Source of the DNA: Theobroma cacao
Taxonomy: Eukaryota > Streptophyta > Magnoliopsida > Malvales > Malvaceae
DNA: 64,000 bases
NCBI RefSeq assembly: GCF_000208745.1
Contig: NC_030853.1
Span: 18,669,986-18,733,985 of the forward strand
Direction of reading: 5' to 3'
Shown here: positions 35,069 through 48,394 of the stretch, one piece after another
How the letters are laid out: the number at the start of each line of letters is the position of its first letter
How positions within the stretch are numbered: position 1 is the first letter of the stretch
Notes under the pieces: generated by a model
What the model was told of the DNA's origin: nothing
Seen by the model: the letters and a program-made list of their open reading frames with translations, nothing else
The model's database searches: none
Position numbers and translations under genes: made by a program

Positions 35069-38000
35069 ATGGGAGGGGTGACGTCAACAGTGGCGGCGAA
35101 GTTTGCGTTTTTTCCACCGAATCCTCCGTCGTATACGGTCGTGGAGAGTGGAGGGAAGCTGGTGATGAATGGGGTGGTGGCGAGAGAGAGCGTAGACGTT
35201 TTAAAGGTGGCGACTAAGAGAGGGAATCAGGTGGTGGCTGTGTATATAAAGAACCCTGGAGCTGCGTTGACTGTGCTTTACTCACACGGGAATGCAGCTG
35301 ATCTGGGGCAAATGTATGATCTTTTCAGTGAACTCAGTTTACATCTCAGAGTTAACTTATTGGGGTAAGTTAAAAAGGCTTTCTCTGGGTCTTTGTGTTT
35401 TATGCTGAATGTTTATTTATTTTGCTTTTTGCAGGTATGATTATTCTGGATATGGACAGTCAACTGGGAAGGTAAGGAGCAAATTGATTATTTTATATAA
35501 ATTAGTTGTTTTTTTGGTAGGAAAGAGTGGAGTGAGGGTAGAAGTTTTTGAACTTTGGATCTTTCATTTTGGGAAGATAATAATTGAGGGAGATGGGGAG
35601 TGATGAGGCGAGGAGGTTAAGTCTTCTCATTTGGTCATCACTTTGCTTCTCTGTTTACTGATTTTGTAGATGTCATAATTTGGAAATATATGAAGGATTG
35701 GGAATTTAAGGCGTTTTAGTGGCTTTTTTTTTCCCTGAGCTTGTGTTAGGGGACTTTAATTTGAAGGGAGGATTTGGAATTTATGTTCACTATAAATTCC
35801 ACGATAAAGCTTATGAAAAAACATGAGTTTGCTCATGATTATCGTAATAGTAATAAAAAGGTGAATTTTAAGTTCATTTTCTCATATTATCATATATACA
35901 TAGGTATGTTAAATCTTTACTTACAAGACAATTCTTTGCTCAAACAAAATTCAAATTCATGATCTCAGACAAAGCATTAATTCCTCTAATTATTCCAACA
36001 AAGAACGAAATATTTGGCTTCGCTCAGTTCTCCTCTGTGTAAATTAGAGAAGCTTAATACGTTATAATGAAACATGTAATGACATCTATCTTCCCACAAA
36101 ATATTTTTATTTATATTCGAAGAATTTTTAGTTGGAGCATGTATAGATATCATTGAGTTATGCTTTTGTAATATCTTTTCTTATTTTCCAATTCCCTGAC
36201 AGCCAACTGAACAGAACACCTATGCTGACATAGAAGCTGTATATAGATGCCTTGGGGAGAAATATGGGTTGAAGGAGGAAGATGTTATTTTATATGGTCA
36301 ATCAGTTGGGAGTGGACCCACTCTAGATTTGGCAACTCGGTTACCGAAATTGAGGGCTGTGGTTCTTCACAGCCCAATCTTGTCTGGTCTAAGAGTAATG
36401 TATCCAGTGAAGCGAACTTACTGGTTTGACATATATAAGGTTCTTTCCAACTTCCAATACACATTTATATTACTTAATGTCTTAACTGCTTATAGTATCT
36501 GGTGGTAAGTATTCTATCTTAATGATTCTTTTCCTGTTCATGATGCAGAATATTGACAAAATACCGTTTGTCAATTGTCCTGTTCTGGTAATCCATGTGA
36601 GTATTTCTTTAACTTGTTTGTAATGATTTACATTTTGTAGTTGTTGGATATTTGTAAAAGTTTGCATGTTATGATATGGCACATAAGAGTGATTGACTGC
36701 TGAGATTTAAAGGAAGTGTAAAACAGAGTGTTCGACAGAGCGTCGCTACTACAGCAACTTATGCTGTACATTTGCTTCGCATGCATTTCTTTTTTCAAAT
36801 ATCAATACTATTTTTTAAAATCTCTTGGGCTATGCATGTTCGTAGTTCCTATATTTGTTGTATTTGATCATGGGTTGCCATTCTAACAAATGATTGTGTG
36901 GGAGCTTATATGCCTTTGTTTTATGTGTTTCCCCTTGTTTGTTGTATAACAAGTATGAGACCTATTATAACTACTAGATTTTATATTAAATAACTTTTGA
37001 CCATTACAGAAGCCCCACGAATATAAGACCATAAGGTCAATTCCTCTTTTCTCGAACCATATGGAGACTATAATTAGGCTGTGTTTGGATGGTGTAATTG
37101 GGAAATCCAACAGATTTTTTTAATGCCTTATTATCAGATGCAGCATTTGAGAATTCATTGTTAGTATAGTTTGTTTTATAATTTTAGAATTCATCAAAAA
37201 AAACATATGTAGTTACAATATAAAACACAACAAAGAATTGTCATGTGGGGTGTAAATTTTAGAAATCTGAGATTTGAAGAAATGATTTGAGGACACGTAG
37301 AGAGGTCACGAGAGAAAAATGGAGAGTGGAATAGGTATCTTGAGTTGGAGAGAGAAATAGGAGGTTCTGGTGATCAAGAGGAACACCAAAGAAAAAGAAC
37401 ACATAAAAATTGTAGAATAATAGGGTGTTGTTGAAGTTGTTGGAGATTTAAGAAGATGCTGTTGGTTATGGAAAGTGAGATCTGTGGCCAAAGATGAGTT
37501 TCGTTGGCTGGAGGTTTTTAGAGGTTTTTAGATGAGAAATTCTCTCTTTTGGCATTTTTTTTTGTTTCACAGGTTTGGTCTCATTTTGAAATCTGACCTC
37601 AGTAGATCAGATGTAAAGTGTGTTTTTGGAACCTCGTGTTACAAATACAGGGCAATTTAGCCAAATTATTCTCTTGCGTTGCCACATGGTATGAAATTTT
37701 TATTCTTGAAATATGGGGGAGCTTTGAGGTACTGTATCTAAATTCTAAACACACTGTTGCTGTCTTTGGATGTGAGGTAATTGTGACGGGAATTTATTTT
37801 GAGAAAGGATTTTAAATTCTACAGTGTCAGCTTCATCTAAATTGTACCATCTTTTAGGCATTGAAGACAATATCCTAATTTGAGGAAACTCTAACTCAAC
37901 CAACAAATAGATAGTTTCCAGTATAGGTATTGAGGGATTTTAAGTTGCTTTGTTCTTTTTATATTTTCTAAACTATAGAAGTACCTCACCCAAACTTGTT

Positions 38001-39286
38001 GTTAGCATACATCAACTTTTGGCAGTTTGGAAAGTACCTTCCTCAGTTCTTCCTGCTTCCTACTCTTTTCTGATGCTTTGCATAAAACTATCTCGTGGAA
38101 TTCCTTAAATTACTCTTTTCTGAGGGATCACTAGGACGTAAATATAAAGTTGACTGTAAGATATCCTCCATTATTAATTTTAACAATTTTGTATGGCCTC
38201 AATTCTATTTTTGAAAATCATGGTCTTTGTGTATGGTGTCAACTCCTTGATAAATTTATATGGTTTGCTATCTGGAATTCTTTGACATGTAGATCCATGT
38301 ATGGTGTCGGTAAAGAATGTGACCTCAGACAATTTGGCAGATCTTTTGTGTTCTTGATAAATTTGGCAAGATCTTGTTGTCTGTGTAAATCAATAATGTC
38401 TTCAAGCCTTCAAATATCTTGTCAATAAGTGACTAGAAACTCTGTAAGGTTAGGATTTTGTAGTTGGTAGATGTCTTGTCAATAAGTGACACTGCCTTAT
38501 TCTCAAAAAGACTTATGTATTTTGGTACACATGATATTGACATTTGTAATCTTGGAAGGTATGGTTTATGTTTCCAGAAGTGTGCTCATTACGCAAGCAT
38601 TATTCATTTGTGTTTCTTGTATTGCTTCCAGGGGACTGCTGATGATGTTGTGGATTGGTCCCATGGTAAGCAGCTTTGGGAACTTTGTAAAGAGAAATAT
38701 GAACCTTTATGGGTTAAAGGAGGGAATCATTGTGACTTGGAACTATATCCACAATACATCAAGCATCTAAAAAAGTTCATTTCAGCGATTGAGAAATCTC
38801 ATCGTAGAAAAGGATCTGTCCCACTTCGTGATCAACCAGAGAAGCCTCGGAATAGCACAGATTTTAGGGAGACATCCAGACCAAGCATTGATCAGAGAGA
38901 AAAGTCAAGGGCTAGTATTGACCAAAGAGAAATGCCAAGGTTAAGCACCGATCATAGAGAAAAAGCCAGAAACAGCACTGATAAGAGAGAAAAATCAAGA
39001 AAGAGTGTGGATCAGCCTGAGAAATTCTGTAATGGCTCAGACCAACCTGAGAAAGCAAGGAACAGCATTGACCGGTTAGTTCTAATACATGCTAGCAATT
39101 CCTGTACCTTTCATTTCCCTGTTCTATTGTTTTCTCCGTTAGTTGTGTCCTTATGATGGAATGACCATATACAAAACAGGCTTTATGACTTTTGGCATTG
39201 AATTCTGGTGCAGCTTTGGAGAGATGATGAGATCTGTTGGATTGTGCAATATTGATTGTTTCAGGCCCACGGCAACAGCTGTCTGA
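35069..39286 (+). CDS. Alpha/beta hydrolase, ABHD17-like
   Basis: Six exons join with consistent phases: 35069-35364, 35435-35471, 36203-36439, 36549-36596, 38632-39074 and 39214-39286. They encode 377 residues. The fold is clear: [12 protein letters not shown] (oxyanion region), [12 protein letters not shown], nucleophile elbow GQSVGSG (Ser145), GTADDVV (Asp210) and GGNHCDLE (His239). Family knowledge: animal ABHD17 enzymes remove palmitate from membrane proteins. Plant members share the core, but their substrates are less clear. The N-terminus [12 protein letters not shown] has Gly2, which could be myristoylated (inference). Residues of about 265-350 hold five or six degenerate 12-residue repeats of the form REKxRxSxDQ, a charged, probably disordered tail before the conserved end [12 protein letters not shown]. 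Intron 4 is large (2.0 kb). Confidence 0.92.
36597..38631 (+). other. Large fourth intron of the hydrolase gene
   Basis: The intron is bounded by CAT/gtgagt and ttccag/GGG. A sequence beginning ggctgtgtttggatgg after TTA at about 37078 resembles the start of a Tourist-like MITE, but I could not find a matching right end. A purine-rich block lies at about 37280-37400. No gene was seen. Confidence 0.5.
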
Positions 39287-40805
39287 ATAGGGGACAAGTC
39301 TACTAATTGAGGTAGTATTTTATTACACTTCATTTAATTTGATTGGTCAGTAGGGTTGTTAGGGGGATAGGAACAAAAAGCCTAATGTTTCTTAGTAATA
39401 TTTTAGAGTGAAAATAGGAAATCAATTTAATGAGGGGAATTGTGTATCTTAATTACTTGCCCTTTCGAGTTAATAAATCTATCATTTTACTTTCCTATGC
39501 TCTTAAATGTTTGTGTGTTTGTTTATGGAAATGTGTATGTCTGTGTATGCCAGTGCATGCATGAACCTTATTTAGGTATTTTTTAATTAGTGATTTCATA
39601 AAATGAAATGATTTATTATCAGAGGTGTCTACTTTAGAATGGCGATGTTGAATTGAACATATGCCTGTGATGGATTGGTTGGAAGTGTACTTCATTTTCC
39701 AAGTGACAAGAATTGTTAAAACCTTGCCCTCCTCATATGTCTTTGGTGTTTTCAGGCATGTTATTGTGCTATGTTTGGTATTCTCCCCATTTCCTTTACA
39801 AGCAAGCACCTATGGAGCACTTGCATTTACATTGTCTAATATAGCATCAATATTTAAGGTCACAGTGTAATGAAGCTTTATGAAGTTCCCTTTTTTTTTT
39901 CTCTTCAAAGGGCTTTAAGCTGTGATTAGTATTTCATTTTGATGTTTAGACACAGAATAACTTGGATTTTATAACTTTGTAGCTTTCTTGCAAAGTTAAT
40001 GGATTTCATGTTTGATATATGCACTGCGATTCAGGAGAGAAATGCATTTGTCAATTAATCTTATAATAATTGTTTTTAGAAAATAAAGATGGTGTAACAA
40101 ATTAAGGATAAGAGAAAAGGTTTACGGAACACAATTGTAGTAATCTTTACCCTAGCTCTTAAGCCTAAAACTCAATATGTATGTTTCTTGTGAGGTTGAG
40201 ACCTTGTCACAAGTGAATAAGGAGAAAAAGAAAAGGTTAATGTAGTCTTTGATGTTTGACAACTTGATAATCATCTTCACAAAACCTTGTCAGGTAACAT
40301 GGTAGTTGCACTTGAAGGCATTTTTGAATTTGCATGTCCAGGTTTGGTTCGGGTCAGCTGATACAAAAGAGAAATGGAGTTTATTTTTATTGTTGGGGAC
40401 TTACAGTGTGAGATTTTTCTCGGTCGAAAGAGAAGTGTGAGCAAGAAAAGCAAGGGCTAAGGGGGAACCTTCTTTAATGGATGGGTGGCTTTCTAAAATA
40501 CAGTATAGTCATTGCAGTATGTGAGATAGATATATAATCTGGAGCGTACGTATATGTAGGATAATTATACACATTTCCAGTATGTAAAGTTTAGAAAATT
40601 TGCTACAAAAATTGGCAGAAATAATTAGGGATATATAACTAATGCATAAACAATAGATAATTAGCAACAATGAGAAAACTTATTACTAAAAATGTCAATG
40701 GAAATGAATTTGCCTGAGTCAAATAAGATGAAAGAGTAAGACATTCGTTGAGAACACGTACGCGTCTCAAAAGCAGACATTTGAATCAAAAGAAATGAGA
40801 AGGTT
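39287..40805. other. Intergenic between hydrolase and TNL genes
   Basis: It contains the 3' UTRs of the two converging genes. No other coding or repeat signature was recognised. Confidence 0.45.
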
Positions 40806-43800
40806 TCAGTCATCTATCCTCAGCTTCTTCAGCCTCTGAGCTAAGTCTTCCGCTTCACCTTTAAAACTTGAAGGCTCTGGTTCATCTTCATCACTAATGC
40901 TTAAACTTCTTTTGCGATACAAGACTGTATCCTCGTAGAATACATGGACACCACATTTCTTCACAACGTAATTAGTATGATTTCCAAAGGCGTAATCAGC
41001 AGCAATTGCCCTGAAGAAATCAAATGATGCCTCCTCGTATAGCTTGTCTTCCAAAAACATTTCACCGCTATTAAACATTTTATGGCCATTAAAAAAAATT
41101 AACACCAGATCTGGGTGCTGCAAAGGTGGCGGATCATTAAAACTCCATGGCCTACCAATTTGTAAACTACGATCATCATCATCATCTATGCTTTTCAGTT
41201 TGCATTCGCATTCAACAAAAAAGCCCCTGTAGTTTTCTTCAGTACAGTGAACCACAATGCATAGAGCAAAACCCAAGAATCTCCTACGACACCTATTTGG
41301 ATCTAGCTTGATAATTATAGAAGAATTTGGGCTCTGATGCTCAAACCTTTCTGGTATTTCACTTCCAGGAAAATGACAAGCTACTTGTCCTGGTCCACGA
41401 GGAAACTCCCTTGCCAATTGCATTGCCAAGCGCTGAATTCTGAGCATTCCATTAGCTACAATGTTGTTGATTGCATTATGATTCAGGTTGAAGCAATGAC
41501 CAAAGTTGTTCAGCTGATAGCTCCGATCGAATCTAGTTTGATGGTGATCTGCGAACGATACTTCTTCTAATGATATGCAGCCATTGGCAGGTATAGATCC
41601 TAGACTCGGTGGAAGCTCCGGTAATGATTTAAGGTATTTGCAATTGATCACGGTTAGGATTTGAAGGCTTCTAACGATACTGCTCGGTAGTTTTTGAATC
41701 CTTGAGCCGTCCATACCTAATTCGAGCAATATTAAGCTCGATAAGTTCCTTGGAACTTCTGGGAATTCGGCGATTGGGCAATAATAGAGGTTTAGAGTTC
41801 TCAAAGAGCCCAGCTTATAGATATTGCTGGAAACATTTTCAACCTTCGAGCCACCCATGTGCAACTCTCTAAGTTGGAGGAGATGCTCAACCGAATCAGG
41901 CACTTCTTCTATCCCAGTTCCAGTTAAATACAATGAATCTAAATGACACGGGACCTCAGGAAATTTCTTGAGATTACGACAGAACTGAATATATAGTCCT
42001 TTGAGAGATTTCAAATGATTCAGGCACGGACGTTCAACCAAACTTCTGCACCTATCAAGGTCTAATATTTCAAGGTTTGTGGCTTGTGAGAGATTTGGGA
42101 TCCTGACTAAATTTCCAGACTCTCTAAGGGAGAGCACTCTTAAATTCACAAGATTCTGTGTAACAAAAATGAAATATAACTAAAATTAGTTTATATGAAG
42201 TCTCTATTAAACTTTGGGCTATAATAAAAAAGAAAAACAAGTAGTAAAACATAGGGTTATAATAAATATAATATTAGAGATTAATACCTGGTCTCCATCC
42301 CAAAGTTGTTCAATATCGCTCTCAGGTAATATTAATTGAACCAAGATTCTCTGGACAAAAATTTGATGGCACAGATTTCAACGGGCAATTCTCCCAATGA
42401 AAATAAGTCAGCTTATCGGATAGTGATTTGAGACGTTGTGCAGGAAGCAGAATCTTTTGCTTTCTAGAATGCCGGTGTTCACTACTGTCATAGAACTTGA
42501 TAAATTTAAGATGAATCATTCTCTTAAAAGCCGTAGCACGTAACTTTATTGGCTCAACAATATTGGACATGTTGAGGCACATTCCTTCAATTGATTTAGT
42601 CCCCTATAAATCAACCACAAATCAGTAAGCATATTTATATATAAAAAATAGAGATTAAGTAGCATGACTGCATCCAAATTTTTATCAACAAAATACATGA
42701 ACAAGAAAAAAGGTAGAACAAGTACCGAATTGTTTTTGAGCACTTTAGACACATCTTCAAAAGTCCATAATCGACTACGTTCTTCAGGCCATCTGGATTC
42801 TGAACGAACAACATTCCTACCCATTTCTTGTAGCAAATCATGCATCCCAAGGTTGTTAGATCCATCATCATATAATAGGCTTCTATCAATGAGGTTGGTA
42901 ATTCCACCAAGAGCACCACCACTATAACAACTGTCTAATATTTTTTTTACATCGTCCCCATCATACCCTTTAAAGAAGCATGCAATATCAAGAAATATGC
43001 ACTTCTCTGTTTCATCTAATCCATCATAACTAATCTTCAAAATTTTTTGAATTGTTTGGTCGGGATGTTCCTTTAATTTCTTCGTTACACTTTCCCAGCA
43101 TACTCTGGTCTTTTGATAGAGTGCTGAGCCCAATACTTTGAGAGCTAATGGAACACCTCTGGCATATTGCAATACTCTGTTTGATAGATCCAAGAAATCA
43201 TCGACTGGATGGTTTTGCTTGAAGGCATACAGAGAGAAAAGCCGAAGAGAGTCATCGTAATTTAATTCCTGAACCTCATATAATGCATCATCATCAACAA
43301 CATTTCTGAGGACTTGTTTATCCCTAGATGTTACAATAATTCTACTTCCTGGACCGAAGTTATCGCGCCTAGTAGCTAACTTTTCTCGCTGTTCAACCTC
43401 ACTAGCATCATCAAAGACAGCAAGAACTCTCTTACGACGGAGTCTAAAAATGGTGAATGTGGATCCTATTCTGGGATAACTTATATGGAGGTCTTTCTCT
43501 TTTAAAATATTGGAAAGAAGTTTATCCCGTAGAGGAGTGATTCCACCAGGTTCCTCTGACTTTTCCCTAACATTTGCCAGGAAGTAGTGACTTTCAAACG
43601 GGGAAAAGACCTCATCATAAATAGCTTGAGCAAGAGTTGTTTTGCCTGTACCACCCATCCCCCAAATTCCTATGATACGAATGCTTTCCCCATCACCAAC
43701 GCATAACAAGGATTTAATTTGCTCCATTTGAGGACCTATTCCAATCAGTCCCTCACAATCACTTGCAGACATGCGATGCAACTTCTTTAGAACATCTTGA

Positions 43801-44931
43801 GCAATTTCCTCAATGATTGTGGGCTCATGCCTACCAAATAAGCAAAGGCGAGGATGGTAACAAAATAGAATGAACCACAAATGAAAATCCATTGTCTAAA
43901 TAGAACCCGTTACAATAAGACTAATTCATAGATAAAATAAGTTTCAATTCATATGTTGAAAAAAATGTATACCAAAAGCATCAAATAAAGAGATAGCGAA
44001 AAATAAGATGAATATATCAAGTGGAGCAGGAAGAGTAAGAAGTATAAGTATTACTCACACATCTTGTTTTATATGAAAGCCGCTTAAGTTTCCAGCTCGA
44101 GTCAAAGCATGTCTCTACTTCTGAACCTTGTCTATCCCATTCTTTTCATCTTCAGCAAAAGCCTGTTGAAAACTACCAGTTTGTTTCCGTATGTCTGATG
44201 GGTCAACATGGTAGAAAATGGGCACCACGAGCAGTACCTTTGTATGCTTGAATTCCATTATCTTGGAGAGTTCTTCCAAGCACCATGATGAAGAAGCATA
44301 GTTTTCGGAAAAAACGATCGCCGAAATCATTGACTCTTGGATTGCTTTCAACAGCGCTGGAGAAATCTCCTCTCTTGCAAGTCTTCGTAATCAGTATAAG
44401 TTCCAATTCCTTTCCGTTGCAAAGCTACATTTAGGTAAGCGAGGAAGTTATTGCGAGTGTTTCGCCTCTGAAACTCAAAAAAACTTCATGCTTTAGAGTC
44501 TGGCTTAGTTTTTTTTTTAATTTAAAAATTATTACGAAACTCTTATGAAAAATAATAATTTTTAAAATTAAGTTAAAATTATTTGATAAATTTTTTTTAA
44601 GTTTTTTTATAAGTTATAATTTTTTGTTAAAATTATCATATAAGGTATTTTTTTTAAAAAGATAATATTGTAATTATTTTTAACAAATGAAGATATTTTT
44701 AAAATAAAAATAAAAATTTTCTTATATTTTTAAAAGAAAAGAAGAAAAAGCTCTTTTTTGGAGTTTTTTTTAAATTTTATTTAAAAAAAAAATATTTTTT
44801 TAAGAGTTTTTCAAAAAATCATATTTGATCGGGTTTTTGCTTTTAAGAGGTAAATAAATTAAAAAAAAAAGTTAAGCTAAACATGCACTTAATCGATTAG
44901 AGGAAGTAGAAGCAGAGAAAAAGGAAGCCAT
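40806..44931 (-). pseudogene. TIR-NBS-LRR disease-resistance pseudogene
   Basis: The exons are: TIR 44059-44931, NBS 42726-43830, linker/first LRR 42288-42603, and LRR plus C-terminal domain 40806-42155. The NBS is well preserved: P-loop GMGGTGKTTLA, kinase-2 VFDDA, GSRIIVTSRDKQVL, GVPLALKVLGS and MHDLLQEMG. The last exon has about seven leucine-rich repeats and a post-LRR CHFPGSEIP block (C-JID type). Such proteins are intracellular immune receptors. Lesions: a 393-bp MITE after codon 14 of the TIR exon; two single-base deletions in the TIR (within the FRGEDTR-type block and just before EEISPALL); a TAG at 44112-44114 where Trp is expected; and a one-base gain near 42347 that stops the linker exon, then a one-base loss near 42305. 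I infer no full-length receptor is made. Confidence 0.9.
44496..44888. mobile_element. Tourist-like MITE, copy B (393 bp), inside the TIR exon
   Basis: The element starts GAGTCTGGCTTAG and ends GCTAAACATGCAC, with TTA on both sides (44493-44495 and 44889-44891). The reverse complement aligns over its full length with copy A at 18626-19037. Removing the element and one TTA brings the TIR codons on both sides into one frame (...SNRL then KHEVFLSF), which proves that it interrupts a once-continuous exon. Confidence 0.9.
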
Positions 44932-45992
44932 CAGAGAGCAGATAGTGGAAATTAGCTTAGACTTTGGGATTCTTTAAGGAAGCTTTATCTACTGGAAGAA
45001 TGAATGGAGTATGGCTTTTGCTTTCGCTGATGGTATCAACATTTATAAGGGGTTCGGATTCTAGTTCTCGTGCTAATGGGGATAAGTGTAACTTCCTTGA
45101 AACTTGTGGAAATGCCTTGGCTTATCATAATTACCAGTTATTGTACGAATTTTTTTTGGCTTAGCAATTAATTTTATTGACATAAAATAAATGATGTACT
45201 TAAAATTTAATTTTTAAATGTTATTTTTTCATTAAAAAATAAATCTCATTTTTAATTTGGGAAAGAAACAACAAGAATAGCACTTCATTCGTAATAACAT
45301 TTTCAGTAGTTTATTTATTTTGTGTTTGTTCACCTATCACTCCTCTCAATTGATAATTTGGCATGTTATGTCGTCAAATAAAAAAAGTTATAATTATAAA
45401 AAAATAACACTAGTATCAATTATTTTTAAATTAACTTTTAATAATAATAATAATAATAAAGAAATTAAATTCATTAAAATCTGGATAAAAAGATTAAAAA
45501 AACAAAATTGAGATAATAGAGGGACAAATTTCACTTTTCAACTCATAATTAAGTCAGGATATGACAATTAAGAATAAAGAAAAATAAGCCAAATGCAAAA
45601 TAATAACAGTGATATTGGAATTTGTAACTTATAATTTAATTTTTGACTTGCTATTGCTAAATATTGGAAACAAAAGAAAAGGATGAGCTAAAGTAGTATT
45701 GAAGAATATTGTAGGCGAGGAATGCAACTATTAAAACTTTAATGGATGGATCAAGCTCATTTTTAATTACTATTATTATTATTATTATTATTATTCTTTT
45801 TCACTCTTTTATCAATTATTTTAGTACTTTTTACTGCTTTTAATTGGAAATTCCCTGGTGCTTGGATAATGGGTCAAAGACATAGAAACACATAATCTTT
45901 TCTTTTCAGTCCTTTATCATACTAAAACGCATTGCTCCTATTTCTTTTTGTAGATACTTGATTTTGGTTAATATCTATTCTCTAAAGAATTA
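44932..45992. other. Upstream region of the TNL pseudogene
   Basis: AT-rich promoter-side sequence with trinucleotide runs (aat near 45440-45460, att near 45763-45797). The part at about 45710-45946 is repeated near 60345-60605. No gene. Confidence 0.55.
45710..45946. repeat. Dispersed repeat, partner at 60345-60605
   Basis: Shared landmarks are aatgcaactat, aaaacttt, atggatggatcaagctcatt, actttttactgcttt, aatgggtcaaagac and gaaacaca. Both copies are in the same orientation. It lies upstream of the TNL gene, so the partner is probably the upstream flank of a lost paralogue. Confidence 0.75.
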
Positions 45993-46794
45993 TGTTACAA
46001 CATAATATTGTACAGAGAACAACCTAAACAAGTGAAGTGCTACTTCATGCAGAATAACTAAAATAAGTAAAGCACTACTCCTTATGGAACAACTAATACA
46101 AGTAGAACAGCTACTTCGGATAAAATAACCACTTCACTTGAGTGATAGTGAAAGTAACTCGGAATAAGTGGTAGGATTCATGGGTTACTTTCATCTTGGG
46201 ATGTTCCGGAGAGTTTGGTTTGGTGGCTCAAATATGGAGGTAGTTAAGAGGTCTTCCTTTTAACCTTTTCTTGAAGTACAAATGTTTCACCCTCTTATCT
46301 TGTTCTCATATACCTGTTCACATACACCTTCTTCTCTTGTACCTATTCATGTACAACTTTTCTCTACCAACTCCTACTAGAGAATAAGTCTCATTAAATA
46401 TAATTATTTTAATAACCACATAATAAATTTTTAACCGTTATTCAATATTAACTCTCAGTAATGGTTACCTAACATTAAATCCCTCCTTAATGGTGTCATT
46501 TATTACGTATATTAAAACCTTGTCTTGTAACCGTTACCTCAGACACTATATATAGAGCTTTCACAATTCAAAAAAGGGACTTTTCTCCACTTTCAGATTT
46601 ACCCAACTCTTACTCAAAGCTTTTCTCTCTAGCCTATTCTCGTTAGAACACCTATTCTTTTCTTGTTCTCTTCCACCTGCCACAATATTTGGTACTTCAG
46701 GAACTATTCCAATCTTCCTCTCTGTCACTTCCGGTGCATCCCTTACTTGTTTACAACTCTTCCTCCTCTTTTTATTACAAGAACCCCACTTACA
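45993..46794 (+). repeat. Putative 5' LTR of the Tat-like Ty3/Gypsy element
   Basis: The proposed borders are TGTTACAACATAAT at the left and CCCACTTACA at the right, just before the primer site. A TATATATA box at about 46543-46550 is in place for LTR transcription. No 3' LTR remains for comparison, so the left border is uncertain. Confidence 0.5.
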
Positions 46795-46797
46795 TTT

Positions 46798-46815
46798 TGG
46801 TGACTTCGCTGGGGA
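46798..46815 (+). other. Putative primer-binding site of element 1
   Basis: TGGTGACTTCGCTGGGGA begins with the TGG that complements a tRNA CCA end and lies 3 nt after the proposed LTR. I cannot say which tRNA it would match. Confidence 0.45.
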
Positions 46816-46871
46816 GGAGTGATTGCATTAAGTAAGACTTTTATTGCTAAAATTTCTTGTTTCTGAAAAAG

Positions 46872-48247
46872 ATGAAGAGTTCCACTGGCAACCAGGATGC
46901 ACCTGTTCCTTCCTACATTCAAGATCTGATGAGAATGATCCAAACTTCTCAAGAGAAGATGCAAATTTTGGAGGACAATAATAAGCGAATGATGGACACT
47001 ATATCTCAACTCTCATCCTCTACTGTCGCCACTTTTCAAGATCAACTTGTGCACCCTAATGAGAGTTCACCTGTCGGAGTCACTCATCTACCAACATCAG
47101 TTACAAACACTGAGGGGAATGAAGGAAATGGAGAAAGTGTAGCTGATGTAGTAGTTGCTGCAAACCTTAACCCTACCAACACCACTACTACAGTTACTCC
47201 AACAACTGCCTCTACTACAGTAATCCCACCTATTCCTACTCAAGGATTTGTGACACTATAAGAGCTCAAAAAGTTGTTAGATCAGAAGAACAAGAGCTTG
47301 AATTTTTCTGAGTTTGATCTCAAGTTGCCTTACCCGGCCAGTGTAGCTACAAAACCATACCCTAAAGACTATACTAGCCCTAAATTCAAACAATTTAATG
47401 GGAAGACTGGTGATGCACACGAACATGTCATGAAATTTGTGGAAACTCTTGGAGTAGTTGGATTGGATGATGACCTGAAGTTGAAAGAATTCTCCAAGTC
47501 TCTCACTGAGAAGGCTTATACATGGTATGTTAACCTTACTCCTGGTTCTGTTCAATCTTGGAATCAAATGTGTAGGATATTTAGGGAAAAGTTTTTCTCG
47601 ACTCAAGAGAAAGTTACTCTCGTTGATCTTGGAAGAGAGTTTCAAAAGTCTAGGGAGGATTTAATGGAGTATATCCAACGTTTTAGAGAGAGAGTGTGTT
47701 GGACATACAAGAATCTCATGATGAGAAAGAGTTGGTAAAAGTGTGTATTCAGGGGATGTTTGATGAATACAGGTTACACTTGGAGAATCTACCTCTTTCA
47801 ACCTTTGCTACACTAGTGGAAGCTACATGAAGGACCAATAATACGGTTCTTAGACAAAAGGGACTCACTTGCTTTGGTAGAAGGAATAACCCAATGGTGA
47901 ATGCCATCCAAGAAGGAGGTAGAGAAAGAAGGGGTCCAATTCGAGCAAATTTACATCCTAGAAGAGATGTCCCTAGGAGAAGGCCAGATGAGGAGAATGA
48001 CTATTTTCCACCGTTTTCAGTATCTTTAGATAGAGTGAGAGCTCTTCTCCAAGAATGGGTTAGGGATGGACAGATAAACTTACCTTACATTCCACGACCA
48101 CTAACAGAGGAGGAAAAGGCTAATCCAAGGTACTGTGATTATCATCGGGCAGTTGGTCATCCATTTGCTAAATGCAGAAACCTTCGAAGAATGTTCCACA
48201 GACGCGTGCAAGCAGGAGAAGTGTTGATTGGAAATAACAGAGTCTAA
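46872..48247 (+). pseudogene. Element 1 gag remnant
   Basis: The Gag core is recognisable (FNGKTGDAHEHVMKF, AYTWYVNLTPGSVQSW, YIQRFRERV), followed by a zinc-knuckle-like CDYHRAVGHPFAKC. An in-frame TAA at 47259-47261, a frameshift near 47695, a TGA near 47828 and a TAA at 48245-48247 break it. The first 60 residues hold a likely coiled coil (SQEKMQILEDNNKRM). Confidence 0.75.
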
Positions 48248-48394
48248 AATAACCCTCTTCCCATTCATCCAAATCCTCGCGGACAAGTAAGTGTAATAAT
48301 TCATGCTCACCATGATGACCCTTCCTCTTCAAACACTCAATTCAATGATGCAAATGAAGCTACTAGGGTTACTTCTTCGATTGCTAATTCACTC

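Noticed and set aside
37078..37110. Tourist-like start ggctgtgtttggatgg in the hydrolase intron
   Set aside because: No matching right terminus or target duplication could be found, so it is not called as an element.
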